Source: Symsagittifera roscoffensis (lineage: Eukaryota > Xenacoelomorpha > Acoela > Convolutidae). From it: DNA of 64,000 bases. Numbering within the stretch: position 1 is the stretch's first letter; each line of letters begins with the position of its first letter. The stretch is from assembly GCF_963678635.1 (NCBI RefSeq), contig NC_087064.1, forward strand, positions 36,279,716-36,343,715, in the 5' to 3' direction. Both the position numbers and the translations under genes were made by a program. Shown in pieces: positions 1-12,900 of this stretch. The notes below the pieces were generated by a model. The model had not been told where the DNA came from, did no database searches, and saw only the letters and a program-made list of their open reading frames with translations.

Positions 1-2020
1 CTCTCAGTTTCAATTTTAAATTTCAGTGAACTAAAAAAAATCAAACAGTTTACTCATTAGTGTTTTTTACATTACCAGACCCAACTGTACTGTTTGTGAT
101 TTGTAAACATATTCCTCAATAAGCTAAAAATAGATTTGTTGCGGAATCCGCAAAACTGCTAGTTTTTCTTGATCATTTTTTTGCTGTTATTGACTCCACA
201 GAAAAATATTTAAAACAACAGAAAATTGCCTGTACTGCTGAAAATTGCTCTCAAATAGACAATAAAAATCAGGTATAATCAAACTGAACTATTGCAGAAT
301 CTGCAGTTGCGTGCGAAATCTGCAAATTGTAATCACATTTGTGTGGGGATGCTAGTAACACATATAGTTACGTCCTGAAATTACATTTTTAACTTAAATC
401 TGTTTCCGTGGGTCATCAGCAGGACTGTCCATCCGATATATCTCATTTACTGCCAACAGTTTGAACCCTTCAGATACACCTCAAATACTGAAAGATTGAA
501 CAGTTTTCTGATCTCAAATACTGCGAGATTGAACGCCTTCCCGATTTCAAATACTGAAAAAAAAAGTTTTGAACTCAAACTCTGAAAGAATGAACACTTT
601 TCCTACCTCGAAAACTGGGTTGTATGAAATACTGGAATGCTTGATGGGTTACAATGGTGAACTATCAATCAATTCCATTTATTTCCGACACTAAAAGGGT
701 ACATCCACAATTTTAGGTGAACATTGATTCAAGATTTGTGTTTGGATTTCACTTACGACAATTATATGCTTGTTTTTGACTTCCGCATTTGCTAGATAAC
801 AACTTGAGCTATAGCTCTTAATTTTTCCCGCAAGGACTAGTCCAGTTTGGTTTTTCAAACCAAATTTTGATCCACGTATATTTCTGGAGTCCGCTTACAT
901 TTATCGAATCCGCTTACAATTTACTGATTCCAGAACAACTAGCTATATTTGCTTGTTGTGGAATTCGGGGCAAAAATGTGCCGTCAAAATTTTTGTTACA
1001 CATATTTGTACGCGGAATAATCGGAAACTCTGATGAATTTACTTACATTTTGGAACATGTTAAAGACTTGGTTCTGGAATCCAGGAGCATAAGACACTAA
1101 ATTGTTCGGCACCTATCCATTGCATAGTTTGGCCTAAGAAATGTAAATTTTTTTACTTTAACTACCTTAACTGGGTACCCATCCATCTTTTTTATTGATT
1201 GCTGAGGAAGCATCGGCTTATCAATACAGAAAAAGCGTGTTGGAAAGCTTGAAATCAGAAAAATTTTTGCGACATTTTGACTGAAAAATGGCAAAAATTG
1301 GTTTCAAGCTCCATATCGGTACTGCAGTATGCTTTTATAACACGTTTTGGTTACCAAAAGTGTCCATGAAATATCTTACAACAGTGTCCAAGAAAGTTTT
1401 TGCATAGAAAAATTTTTTAAGTTTTGTTTCTTTTCATCAATTCATCAATTACAACATATTTCTCTGAAATTTGATGAAAAATATGGTAAAAAATTTTGTG
1501 AACTTAAAAGACAAAATCTGGGCAAAACCTTGTCTCAGCTAGATTTTATACAAAAATTTGTCAATGTATTATAAAATGGGTAAATCTAAAAAGTTTGAAG
1601 ATTTTATTTTTGGAATTTCGCCAAACTTTATCCGCGATTGTTTTCATAAAACAAAATATAATATCCATAAAAATATTATCATCAACCAAAAACTAGAAGA
1701 AAAACCAAAAAAAATTGATAATCAAGCTTCTCTGCCAAAACTGAAGACGCTGTCAAAGTTAATTTGAGAGAACCTATGATATCAATGAGCTAGCCGCAAT
1801 TGAACTTGGAATAGGTATTTGAGAAAACAGTTGAAACAGTAAGAAACGTTCAACACAAGAAAGATACAAGCAAAATGATGCAATACAAGTCATATTGCAA
1901 AAACAAGTAAAACCAGAAAAGTTTTTCGTGGCAGGACGAAGCATTGAATGTCCCGACTGCCATTTAACGTCCCTAACATGAAAAAGTTTTCAAATTAGAA
2001 AAAATGATAAAAAGTTAGAA
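1..2020. other. non-coding, no gene recognised
   Basis: AT-rich sequence with only short, unconvincing open frames. Stretches around 40-120 and 1070-1160 resemble stretches near 4300-4480 and 18050-18240 (phrases on the pattern tttacattac-aggcc-aaact), so old dispersed repeats are present. No splice-bounded exon, RNA gene or recognisable protein domain was seen. Confidence 0.5.
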
Positions 2021-2860
2021 AGAACGAAACAGTTAAAAATTTCTACATTTGCCTACCCCATATTTTGATATTCCATATCTCATATTTTGATATTTCATAA
2101 AATTTATACATGCTATTATGGCTAAATGCCTGATTACTTTTTGTAGAATTATATGTTTTAGTACATTATGACGATATTAAAACTGAAAAGAAAAAATCAA
2201 ATGGGCGGGGGACTGAAAAAGAGCCCATTTTTTCTGAAATCCATTCTTTCCCGTATAAATTTTATGAAAAAAAGACAATAATTTGTGAAAAAAAAGATAA
2301 TCTTTGTTAAAAAGAACGAAACAGTTAAAACTTTCTACATTTGCCTACCCCATATTTTGATATTCCATATCTCATATTTCGATATTTCATAAAATTTATA
2401 CATGCTATTATGGCTAAATGCCTGATTACTTTTTGTAGAATTATATGTTTTAGTACATTATGACGATATTAAAACTAAAAAAAAATCAAATGGGCGGGGG
2501 ACTGAAAAAGAGCCCATTTTTTCTGAAATCCATTCTTTCCCGTATAAATTTTATGAAAAAAAGACAATAATTTGTGAAAAAAAAAGATAATCTTTGTTAA
2601 AAAGAACGAAATAGTTAAAACTTTCTACATTTGCCTACCCCATATTTTGATATTCCATATCTCATATTTCGATATTTCATAAAATTTATACATGCTATTA
2701 TGGCTAAATGCCTGATTACTTTTTGTCAAATTATATGTTTTAGTACATTATGACGATTCAAAACTGAAAAAAAAATCAAATGGGCGAAGGACTGAAAAAG
2801 AGCCCATTTTTTTCCGAAATCCATTCTTCCCCGTATGAATTTCATGAAAAGAAAAGAATA
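2021..2860. repeat. tandem repeat, ~291-bp unit, 2.9 copies
   Basis: Three head-to-tail copies begin at about 2021, 2313 and 2603 with the phrase agaacgaaacagttaaaa (period 292 and 290). Each copy includes ccccatattttgatattcc, atgctattatggctaaatg and a GC-richer stretch atgggcgggggactgaaa. The copies differ by a few substitutions and short indels and the third fades out near 2860. No coding capacity is visible. Confidence 0.9.
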
Positions 2861-3397
2861 TTTGTGATTTTTAAGGTATGAGAAAATCAATTAGTTTAGA
2901 TTAATTTAATGCGCTGCTTACGCTTGAATAGGACGCAATATGTCGCGTAATTTTCGGTTACAGTATAAAAAAACGTGAAAGATGAGCTTTTAAAAAGTCA
3001 AAATTTCTCTGAAGAACAAAAACTAACTCCAGTACGTTATTTCTGTTTTTTTTTTCAGTAGTCCACTCGAAATTCAGATATAAGCATTTACTTGTCAAGG
3101 TTGGTGTTTTAATTTTGCAAACGCTTCACTGTTATAGTGAAGACTTCAGAGAAGCTACTTAACTTTTTGCAGAACACTTTTAATTTGGATTAGATAATGT
3201 TGAAAGAGTTGTTGCAAGTAGCAGTGAATCTTCCCATTCACCGTGCGGTTTTGTCTAAGTTTTGTCTAAACATTGTTTTTTTATGTCCGAAAAAGCTATT
3301 ATTATGTCTTTGATATCATACTTATGCAGCCTTTTAATAGTATTAAGCAACTAAAAGAAAACCCAAATTAAACAATTATAAATCTAAAATTAATACC
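2861..3397. other. non-coding, arm of an inverted repeat
   Basis: No gene seen. Bases 3212-3271 (ttgcaagtagcagtgaatc and following) are an inverted copy of 3602-3661, so this stretch holds an additional arm of the hairpin repeat annotated next. Confidence 0.5.
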
Positions 3398-3685
3398 TAC
3401 CAAGGGTAGCTGGTTGCTTTGCAAGTAGCAGCGAATCTTCTCATTACATCAAAAAAAAACTATTAACTTCGAGAAAAGGCTCTATTCAAAATGGGAGTTT
3501 TTTCAATCTTAAAATTTCTGTTGTAAAGGGCAATGGAAAAACTTCAAATAGCTAAGCGAAGCGATAAATTGCAAACAATTAAGGAATAATAACTTAGAAG
3601 TTTTTAGACAATACTTAGACAAAATTTCACGGTGAATGGGAAAATTTACTGCTACTTGCAAAGCAACCAGCTACCCTTGTTAAGT
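3398..3685. repeat. hairpin / MITE-like inverted repeat
   Basis: The left end (aagggtagctggttgctttg, near 3401) and the right end (caaagcaaccagctaccctt, ending near 3681) are inverted copies, and the homology continues inward through caagtagcag. A further inverted match links 3212-3271 to 3602-3661. The structure resembles a non-autonomous element with terminal inverted repeats; no clear target duplication was found. Confidence 0.7.
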
Positions 3686-4876
3686 ATTATTTCTTGAGAA
3701 ATAATTTTTTGACCTGAGCTTTCCTTTAATTGCTTAATATACATTAAAAAAGCTGCGTAAAGATGATAACCTCAATGAGTAAAATAAAAAAACAACAATC
3801 AGACGAAAGATAGTATCAACAGTGTATCAGTTCTTTTACTTTCGTAGATTTCAAAATTTTGTTTTATGTCTTGTTCCGACCTATTCATTTAAGAGAGTGT
3901 AAGAAATTAAGGATTAGCTAGTGCTTTTTGTTCCAATTTTACGTAGCCCAAGAATCATTCACAAGGGGTCAGATGGAATATCAAATGAAAGCCCCATTGG
4001 TGATTATTTCGATTCCAAAAAACTTGCCAAATTCGTATTTGTGACGAATACCAATTTTACGGAAGCGAATTAATGACCGATTGGGTTTTAATTCGATATT
4101 CAATCTAAACCCTTATAAATGTTTCTTGAGAAGACTTCTTAGAGTCAAAAAGAAATATATATAAAATTTCTTAGACTCAAAATGTTTATAATTTTTCAGT
4201 TTTACAGCTACTTTCAAATCTTAGCTCTCCGGTAATGTTTCAAAAGCTTAGTTACCATTATGTGATTCTATTACTCATTCAGTCATTTGTCACTAAGTTT
4301 TTTTCACTTTTTACATTACAAGGCCAAACTTTGCTTTTTGTAAATTTTAATGAAACCCGCAACAAGGACGCTCTCTATGCTCTTCTTTTTTTCTTTCATT
4401 TTCTATGAAGACTTGTCACTGAAATCCAGGAACACAAAAACACAGTATTGTGCGCCTGTCCAGTGAACAATTTGGTCTTGTAATGTAAAATTTTGCATAT
4501 ATGTATATAAGAAAGCGTGGTTGAACATTCTGCGATAATTGCACAAAAAATCATTCATTAAAGTCATTATCACCAATGTTAATACCATATTCAATATATT
4601 ATGATTGTTTTTAAAATTACATTAGAGCAATTAGAAATTTTACTGATATTAGCTATCATTGTTATAGTAATCATATAAATTATTATGAAAAAAGAGATTT
4701 CGATGACCAGGTTTAAAGAATTTCTAAAAATGGCTATGTTTATTTTTGTATTCAATAATTGCAGCTAGCTGCTGAGCAAAAAACACTCAGAGATTCTACC
4801 ACAGCATGTGATCAAATCTCTGTGTGCTTTTTTCTTGCACAGCAACAAGCTGCAGTTGTTTACAAAACTAATCATA
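3686..4876. other. non-coding, no gene recognised
   Basis: AT-rich sequence with no supported coding frame. The segment near 4754-4800 (gctgagcaaaaaacactcag) is weakly similar to the ends of the dispersed family annotated at 25926 and 44854. Confidence 0.4.
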
Positions 4877-5405
4877 ACAAGACTGCTCGTATCAGGGCGA
4901 GTCCCTGAATGTTCCGACTGCCTTTTAAGGTTTATGGAGCAGTAATAACATACAAAAAAAAATTATTAAAATAAAATGAAAATTTTTTCTTCTAAAATTT
5001 GAACTTTTTTTTTTAAAAATCATCACCCCACACGCCATATAAACTACAAAAGGATAGATTTCGCCTCTTGTAACAAATCAATTATGGCAAATAAGCTTCT
5101 TTCAACCAATTTGAAACGATTTCTAAAACGGAATAAATCTCCGCTTACGCGTTATTAGCGCGCAATATATCGCGTGTTAATTGTCCCAAATTGGCCAAAA
5201 TGGCAATCTTTAAAACCCCATAACTTTAAAAAAAATCATCACAGGTGAAATATCTTTCCAAATTTGAGCTCAGAACAACAATACCTTTCGCATGAAATTT
5301 AAAAATTCCGTCAAAAATGGCTAGTTAAAAAGTCGAAATTTGTCTGAAGAAAAAAAAACCCACCCCGAGCACAAATATTCCGTTACTTTTTTATCGAAAG
5401 TCGGA
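4877..5405. repeat. dispersed ~530-550-bp repeat, copy 1
   Basis: Closely similar, in the same orientation, to 34162-34706. Both start aacaagactgctcgt, share ccacacgccatataaa and atcaattatggcaaataagc, and end tatcgaaagtcgga. Diverged partial relatives occur at 17295-17600 and 21405-21660. A short relative at about 46360-46610 shows the same end sequence as an inverted pair, suggesting a DNA-transposon-derived, non-autonomous family. No coding capacity seen. Confidence 0.8.
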
Positions 5406-6498
5406 ATCATAATTGTAGATAAAGATTCTTTCAACCTCCTTCCCAATCATATGATCGAAAAATTGAATTATTCCAAAAAACTTTCAAACTTCTGAGAAGT
5501 ATGAAAGTTTTTTTAGAAGAGCTTGATTTTTTTTGCTTCCAAGGGCGCTAACAATCTTCTAATAGAATTTAAGTGTTTCAAAATTTGAATGTTTTTTCTG
5601 TTGGATTGGAAAAATTTAAAGTCTCATTTATATAACGTGGTGGTTTTAGAAAGGGAAACGCTCCCCATATCAGGAATTCGACACCTTCACCGTCAAAAGT
5701 GTCCTTCTTTGGTACTACGTTACATGTCATTCCGGCTGACCAACCCTTATTTTTTCTATGGCTGCCGTTGGCATTAAAAATAAATTTTGATGGGACTCCA
5801 AAAAACGCAACTTTTGGTCAAAACTTTTTTGAAACAAGCCCAAAAACGTTTGTTTTCAGCTAATTTTCAGAACATTTCGACTGCGGCGGATACTTTTTTG
5901 TTGAAATGCGGACTTTATAAAACTTCAAGAGAACTCGGAAATTCAATCCTAGATCCGAGCTTGCTCGTTACACAATTCCATCCTCTTTTTTTTTTGTTTT
6001 TACAAAATCTAAAACTTATAAAACCAGGCAGTTTTTGTAGTTTTAAAAGTTTCTCCAGCAAAATCATGAGCCGCTTCCTAATTTTATTGGCAAATTTAGC
6101 CCCTCACACATTTCACACATTTTGTCCTCGCATGTTTTGCCCCTAACTTATTACAAAGTTAATTAACCGCCTCTTTCTTAATGTTCAATTTTAGCGTCAA
6201 AATGTGTGAGGGACGATATGTGCCAGTAATTTTATGAGGGGCGAAATGTGTGAATACCAGCAATTTGTCTGATGTGACTCGGAAAAAACGGTAGCATAAA
6301 ACATTCACTTAAGAGAAACAGATAGAGTCAGTTGCTGTGCATGTAGCATAGACTGCTCAATTCACACTGACAAAAGAAAACAAAGGTTGGAATTTTTTTT
6401 GACTGCATGATGTTTGGTTGTGAATTTGTGCTTCGATTGCTGGTAACGGATAAACTGTGCAAATATCATGTTGCAATTCGTCTAAACTTGTGCAGACT
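5406..6498. other. non-coding flank of the Bel/Pao insertion
   Basis: No gene recognised. A 119-codon open frame (5787-6146) has no domain, and nearby text resembles repeats at 18470 and 31790. Imperfect inverted phrases around cctcacacatttcacacatt (about 6102) and tgaggggcgaaatgtgtga (about 6234) may be a small hairpin. The stretch ends with the target duplication GTATC at 6499-6503. Confidence 0.45.
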
Positions 6499-6503
6499 GT
6501 ATC

Positions 6504-6940
6504 TGTGCGCTCAATCTGAAAAAACTGTATAAGACAAATTAAATTATGAGTATTTTTCGGTAAACACACATAACAAGAAATAAGCAATGTCAACGGTTTG
6601 CATAATCAAGATCACAAAATCAACTTGTTTCGGTACAACTCGTTTTTGAGAGAATTTCGCGCAAGCTAGCCACAAGAACCGGTCGGTAATGTCCTTGAGA
6701 CAAATTGCTCTTTTTGGCGGTCAACCTTAATCAAGGCTGAACCGAATTAGAACCAAAAAACACTTAAAATAGGATGTAACCCCCGTTTTTAGTATATTAA
6801 TACATGGGCAGGTGGGGGACTCGAACCTACGTCAACTGTTAACCTATATAATCGGCGTTATGGTAGCTTAGGCCACTCGGCCAACTGAGCTTATTTTATA
6901 TGCATCTATACTTGTTTTATTCTACATTTGCATTGCAACA
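6504..6940 (-). repeat. 3' LTR of the Bel/Pao element
   Basis: A 437-bp direct repeat of 15708-16144 with no difference that I can see. On the minus strand it begins TGTTGCAATGC and ends GAGCGCACA. A TATA-like tract (TATAAAATAAGC) lies just before the embedded tRNA-like sequence. The last Gag-Pol codons and the stop (6917) lie inside this LTR. Confidence 0.97.
6806..6890 (-). other. type II tRNA-like sequence in the 3' LTR
   Basis: On the minus strand this reads as a degenerate tRNA of the Ser/Leu class. It has A box TGGCCGAGTGG, B box GGTTCGAGTCC (perfect consensus), and between them a long variable-arm hairpin (GTTAAC pairing with GTTGAC). The acceptor stem and D-stem pair poorly, and the anticodon arm has only four pairs (ATAA/TTAT) around a six-base loop, so it is a tRNA-derived relic or pol III promoter rather than a working tRNA. 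The same copy lies in the other LTR at 16010-16094. Confidence 0.65.
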
Positions 6941-9900
6941 TCCTCCCCCCCCCCCCCCTGAAGAAGGAAGAACCGGAGCGAGCTTAACGGTCGGCCGCGT
7001 GACTTCACGGGTTGCGGTCCTGACAAGGGCGGATCGGGCGCAACCGTCCTGTCCGTAGTTTAGCTTGACGATTCGGGCGAGAGGGTAGTACCCACGCGGA
7101 CTATCGGGCTCAATCACCCACACGAGATCGCCTGTTTTAAGAGTGAAGTCAGAATGAGTGTGCCACTTGACACGCTTATTCAGCGAGGGAACATATTCTC
7201 GAAGCCAACGAGACCAAATCGCGTTAGCATATGACTGCGCTCGCACGTACCTTTTCTTGTGATCGAAGTGCTCCCCGGGTAAAAGCGAAGGAAAGCTTGT
7301 GGCATGTTGTCCAAGCAAAAAATGGTTTGGGGTTAACGCTTCTAACTCAAGTGAATCGGTACTAACGGGAGTGATTGGCCTCGAATTCAAAGCCTGTTCA
7401 ACTAAGCAGAGTGTTGTTCCTAACACCTCTTCAGTGACTCGCCTACTGCCTAGGATATCGTACAGCACGCGCTTCACGCTTCGGACGAGGCGTTCCCAGG
7501 AGCCGCCATGATGGGGTGCGCCTGGCGGGTTAAATTTCCAAGTAACACCTTTGTGTGCAAAAATGGTCGGAGCCATGCCATTCCAGCTCTTGATGCAGGC
7601 AAGTAATTCCTTTTCCGCACCAACGAAGTTCGTGCCATTATCCGACCAGATTTTGCTTGGCGTACCACGGCGCGCAACGAACCGTTCAATGCCCATGACA
7701 CACGAACTGGTGTCCAGAGACGGTACAATCTCAAGGTGTACAGCCCTGGTGGTGAGGCAAGTAAAAAGAAATCCCCATCTTTTTTCCGTGCTTCTGCGAA
7801 CCGGAACGTAAAGCGGTCCAAAGTAATCCACACCCGTATGATTGAAGGGTGGTTGCTTGTATCCGAGACGTTCGACCGGTAAATCGGACATAATTGGCTG
7901 GATGGTGCTTGCTTTGCGTTTACGGCATGTTACACATTGATTTTCGATAGACCGCAGTAGTCGACGCAACCCAAGTATTGCATATTTCATATTTAAAACG
8001 GAGCGCATGTAATCTAATCCTTGATGAAAATGCTTATGGTGGAGGCTGCGGGCCAACAAACGAACTAAGGTATGTCGGGCGTCGAGTATTATTGGGTGCT
8101 TAGTATCAAACTCGGTATCCACTAAGCGCACAATCCGTCCGGTGGAACGAATGATTCCAGCGGGACCGATAAATGGCGAGTATGTGGCAATTTTACTACT
8201 ATTCTTAATAGGTTTGCCAGCGGTGAGTGTTTTTAACTCAACGGGAAAGGATTCCATCTGAGCAAGATGCATCAGTTTGCTTTCTGCAATATTAAGTTCA
8301 GTAGGGTCGGTGATTCGTAAGTCTTTACCACGAAAATGCTTATGTGAAGGCAACACCCTCAACATAAAAGCGACTACTCGTTTATATTTTGTAAAGGAAC
8401 TGAACCTTTCCCAATTGAACCCGTGTTCGGGATGTTTGATTGATGTGACATCGGTGACGAAGGAAGATGATGTCTCCAAGCAATTATCAACATCACAAGA
8501 AGGACCCTTCAAACGAATTTTATTGATTACACGTTCGTCGGGTATAAACGGCCAATCAGTAGTCCTGAGAATGCTCGGACCAATAACCCAGCTGCTATCC
8601 TTGAGGGCTTCCGAAGAAATCCCCCGCGTACCGGTATCAGCTGGATTATCGCCGCTCAGAACATGGTGCCACTCATCAATAGTGGTCGACTCGAGGATTT
8701 CGCCGACACGATTAGCGACGAATACAGGTAATTTTTCAGTGGAGTTTAGCCACTGCAAAACTGTTGTACTATCTGTCCACATAAAGACATGATTAATAGA
8801 GACGGTAAGGGCGGTCAGTATATCATCTTTTAGTCGTGTGGCGAGCAGAGCAGCTTGAAGCTCTAGCTTCGGTATAGATAGCGCTTTCATGGGCGCAACG
8901 CGAGCTTTACCAAAGATGAAGGATATTTGAGTTTTATGCGAGCTCGCGAGTCGCGCACGCAAAAATCCAACAGCACAGAAAACGTCCTGCGAGCTATCAC
9001 CGAACATGTGGAGCTCAATTTGATCAACAGGCTCTGTGAAGTAACAACGGGGAATAGTCAATTGCCCTAAGAGAGGGAGACCGGAGTGCCACTCGAGAAA
9101 CTTATCTCTTATGTCTTCTGGCAATTCGTCGTCCCAACTTTGACCACTGATTTTCCAAATATCTTTCAGTAAAAGACGGGCCCTAACTGTGTATGGAGCT
9201 ACTAACCCAACAGGGTCAAACACAGAAGAGACGAAACTCAAGACGGTTCGTTGAGTTATTGCTTTATCGAGAGGACGATCCACGCCTCTGCTAACAACCA
9301 ATGTGTCTTTCACATGGTCCCACTTAAGACCTAAGACGTGTGATGATTGTTCGGCACCGTTACAAATTTCCTTGATGGGTGAAGATGAGGTTTCGGATTC
9401 CTCGGGGTTCATTGCTGAAGTGATTTCATCAGTATTACTGACAAATTTAGTCAAATTAAATCCTCCCAATTTTAGTAAGGAAACCAAATCGCGACTAGTT
9501 TTAATTGCTTGGGTAACGTTCTCGAATGAATCCAAATAATCGTCCATGTAAAATTTTTTATTTACGACTGAGGCGGCCTCAGGGTATGTGGACATATTAT
9601 CAGTTGCTGTTTTTCGCAACGCGAAATTGGCGCACGTAGGCGAATCCCGTGCGCCGAATATATGGCGAGTGTACTGATGAACTACCACATCGGAAGTGGT
9701 ATCCTCCCGCCACAAAAAACGGAGCGAAATTTGATCGCGGGCAAGGACTCCTACCTGGAGGAACATACCCTCTATATCCGCGGAGACGGCGTACTTATGT
9801 TGACGGAATCGCAAAAGCACCAAAATTAAATTTTGGAGTAGGTCAGGACCCACCAATAAGGACTTATTTAAGGATGTGCCGTGAAACTTAGAAGCCCCAT

Positions 9901-12900
9901 TAAGGACTCGGCGCACCTTACCCGGCTTATTCGGATTTACGACGGGATGGTGCGGAAGATACCACTCGCGATCGGAACGCTTACGTGGATCATGCGGTTC
10001 GACGGTAACGACATAGCCTTTCCTAATGTCCTCTCTAATTGTTTCTGCGTATCTTTCGCGCAGCTCAGGGTCTTTACTTAACCTTCTCTCCAATGATTTA
10101 AATTGGGCGAGTGACGAGTAATAATTGTTTGGTAGACTGACATTACTATCAATCCAAAGCATAGGCACAATGTATCTTTCGCCATTGTGAACGGTTTCAG
10201 AATTGAGGATGGATAAAGCATGTTTATCCGCGGCGGAACGGGCATCGACTTGTTTGAAAGCACCATACGATTCCAACTCGTACCAGGATTTTATCTGGTC
10301 GGTCAGAGAAGAATCTTCAACAACACACTTGAAACACGAAGAAGTAGAATTACCGCACGGCGGCAACGGACCACTTAAGACCCAACCTATCGGTAGGCGA
10401 ACGGAACACGGTGAGTTTTTATCATCTCCCAAGATGAACTCAATGGGTCTAACGGCGTGGTAGTAGTCTTGTCCGATAATAACTTCAACGTCCTCATAAG
10501 TATATTGAATGGGCTTAATAGGTGCTAATTGTGGATATTTATTCTGCAAATCAGCAATATTGATTAATTCGGAACCAATCCGAATGTTGTCTTTAACATA
10601 TGCACAGAGAGAAAATACGAAATCACTATTGTTCGGCTCGGAGGAAACTGTAAACTTGACCCTCTGAGTCTCAACAACGGTGGTCGAATTGAAACCACTA
10701 ATTGACAAGTTAACGGGCTCCCCTACTAAGCCGAGACGGTTTACGAGTGACGAAGACACCCAGGAGTGAGTCGATGCACTATCACAAAGAACCAACGTCA
10801 GGAGACTGGTTACATCCGAGGATACACCAAGTGTTGCAATTGGCAACAACCCTTTAGAAGATTCAATGTCATGTACATCACTAACAGCGGCATGGGTGGA
10901 AGTGTTTGTATTCTCCTTGGATTTGTTTGTTCCAGCCTTATTCAAGACCTTCAAATTTTCCTTCCGAGGAAATATTCTTTCGGCTCCATGGAGCAAGACA
11001 TTATGTGTGCTATCACACTCTGGCTTCGGGCACTTTTTTGCTCTAGAACATTGCCGGAAACTATGATTGCCATTGAGACAAGCGAAGCAAAGTTTCTGTT
11101 CAGCTACGTATTTTGCTCGCTGAGTAGCATTCTTTTCCTTAAAAACAGCACAATTCCACAATGCATGACTACCCTTACACAAAACGCACGGCGGAAACTT
11201 AGACTTATCCTGAGCCTTACTAGTTACCTGGCTATTGGCTGCAAAAACTTTGGTTGTTTTTGGTTTAACCGGTTCTTCGTTTTTTGCGTTAGAGCTGAGT
11301 AAACGTAATCTTTCATGCCCCTCGGCCTTTTCTTTCAACCAGTTGTTAAAGTCTAAGAGTGTTGGTCGCTGCCAATTATGTCTAACAGTATGCATTGAGC
11401 AAGCCTCCTTGAGGTTAGGCGGAAGTTTACTAACAGCTTGGTTTAACAGGTTAACACTCTTTAGATCATCGTTGAAACACAATGATTTGAAAACTGCTAC
11501 GAGGCCAGATATGGCAGAGGAGAAACTAATGACATTTTCCGAATTGTGCATCTTAAGTGGAGGAAAAGTATTCAGCTTATCAAGATGCGCACCAACAATG
11601 GCATGTGGTTGCCCAAACTTCCGTTGCAAGGTGGCCAGTGCATCCTTGTACATAACGCCACTATAACTAAACTCCGCAATTGCGGTTTTTGCTTTGCCTG
11701 TGACGAGCGTTTTTAAGTATGTCAATTTCGTATCATCGGTGAGAACAGCGGAATCAACGGTGGACTTAAACTGACCAAACCATTCGTGCCAATTTAACGG
11801 GTTGCCGTCAAACTGGGCTAACTTCCATTCAGGAAGATGATCTTTGCGGCTATGCATTAATAATTCCGCCAATTCACGAGCGGAGAGAGGTCGATCCGAT
11901 GAACAACCTTGGTTCGGATAAGCGGGAGACGGTGCGTAGTCTTCGTTGACTGGCTGATAACCAGTATTAGTTTGATTGACAAAATGCGGAACATGTTGTG
12001 GATGAACTGGGGGAGTATTAAAATACACAGTCCCACCACTAGCATACGGAGCGGCGGTGTTACACGATGGGACAATAGTTGTCACATTAGAAAAAATGTT
12101 TCCAGCATTACAACACTGAGCACGCGTGACGATTGGAGTTGTAGCTGCCAATCGCCATAAGTTTGCATCACTTGTGTAGTAATCGTTGATATTAGGTGAC
12201 ACAGTATGCGGAACAAAGGGAAGATTATGTTGCGTCTGGACTAGCGCTGCATGGCAATTAGGTGCCGAAAAGCAAACCGGCGTTGGGTTTACTCCAGAAG
12301 ATGAGAAGCCACCGCCAGCAAATGCAGGCGACAAAGAAACAAAACCAGAACCGGGTTGGGCCGGTAACATTGGGACAGGTAATGATTCCGGTTGCGCGAT
12401 GGCAAAACTACCATTAAATATGTTTGAACTCATGGTCTGTAAAGGAACAGCCGACGGTGTTGGTAACACGTGTGCACTAGAATGCATATTGTTAACTGGG
12501 AATGGAACAGAGGCTGGGAATGAAACAGAAGCTTGCAATGGCAAAAGGCTTGCACTGCCAAATCGAGGCATAGCCCGATGTCCATAACTATGGATTCCAG
12601 GGTCACTCAATGCTGTTTGCTCATGGTAATGACTATTACTGGTGTGAATTGCATGAGCAAGGAGGGCGGAAGTCGTCGGTCCTGACGAAATGGGTACATG
12701 AGTGAAGGCCTGCAAACCTGGCGCACTAGCAACGTCGGGAGGTGCTTGTGAACTAACAGAGTCTACCCAATCATTAGTTCGATCGGTTGCTACCTTTGAA
12801 ATAGGTTGACTTACTCCTGTTAAGTTACTTTCCGCTACCTTCTCGCTAACCTCAGATGATTTGTCCTCAAGTTCAAACGCTTTCAATTCCATTTCAATTA

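Noticed and set aside
5787-6146. 119-codon plus-strand frame
   Set aside because: Its sequence resembles dispersed repeats at 18470 and 31790, with no domain and no splice support.
8277-12587. Many plus-strand open frames of 60-178 codons
   Set aside because: They are antisense shadows of the intact Gag-Pol frame, with no recognisable domains.
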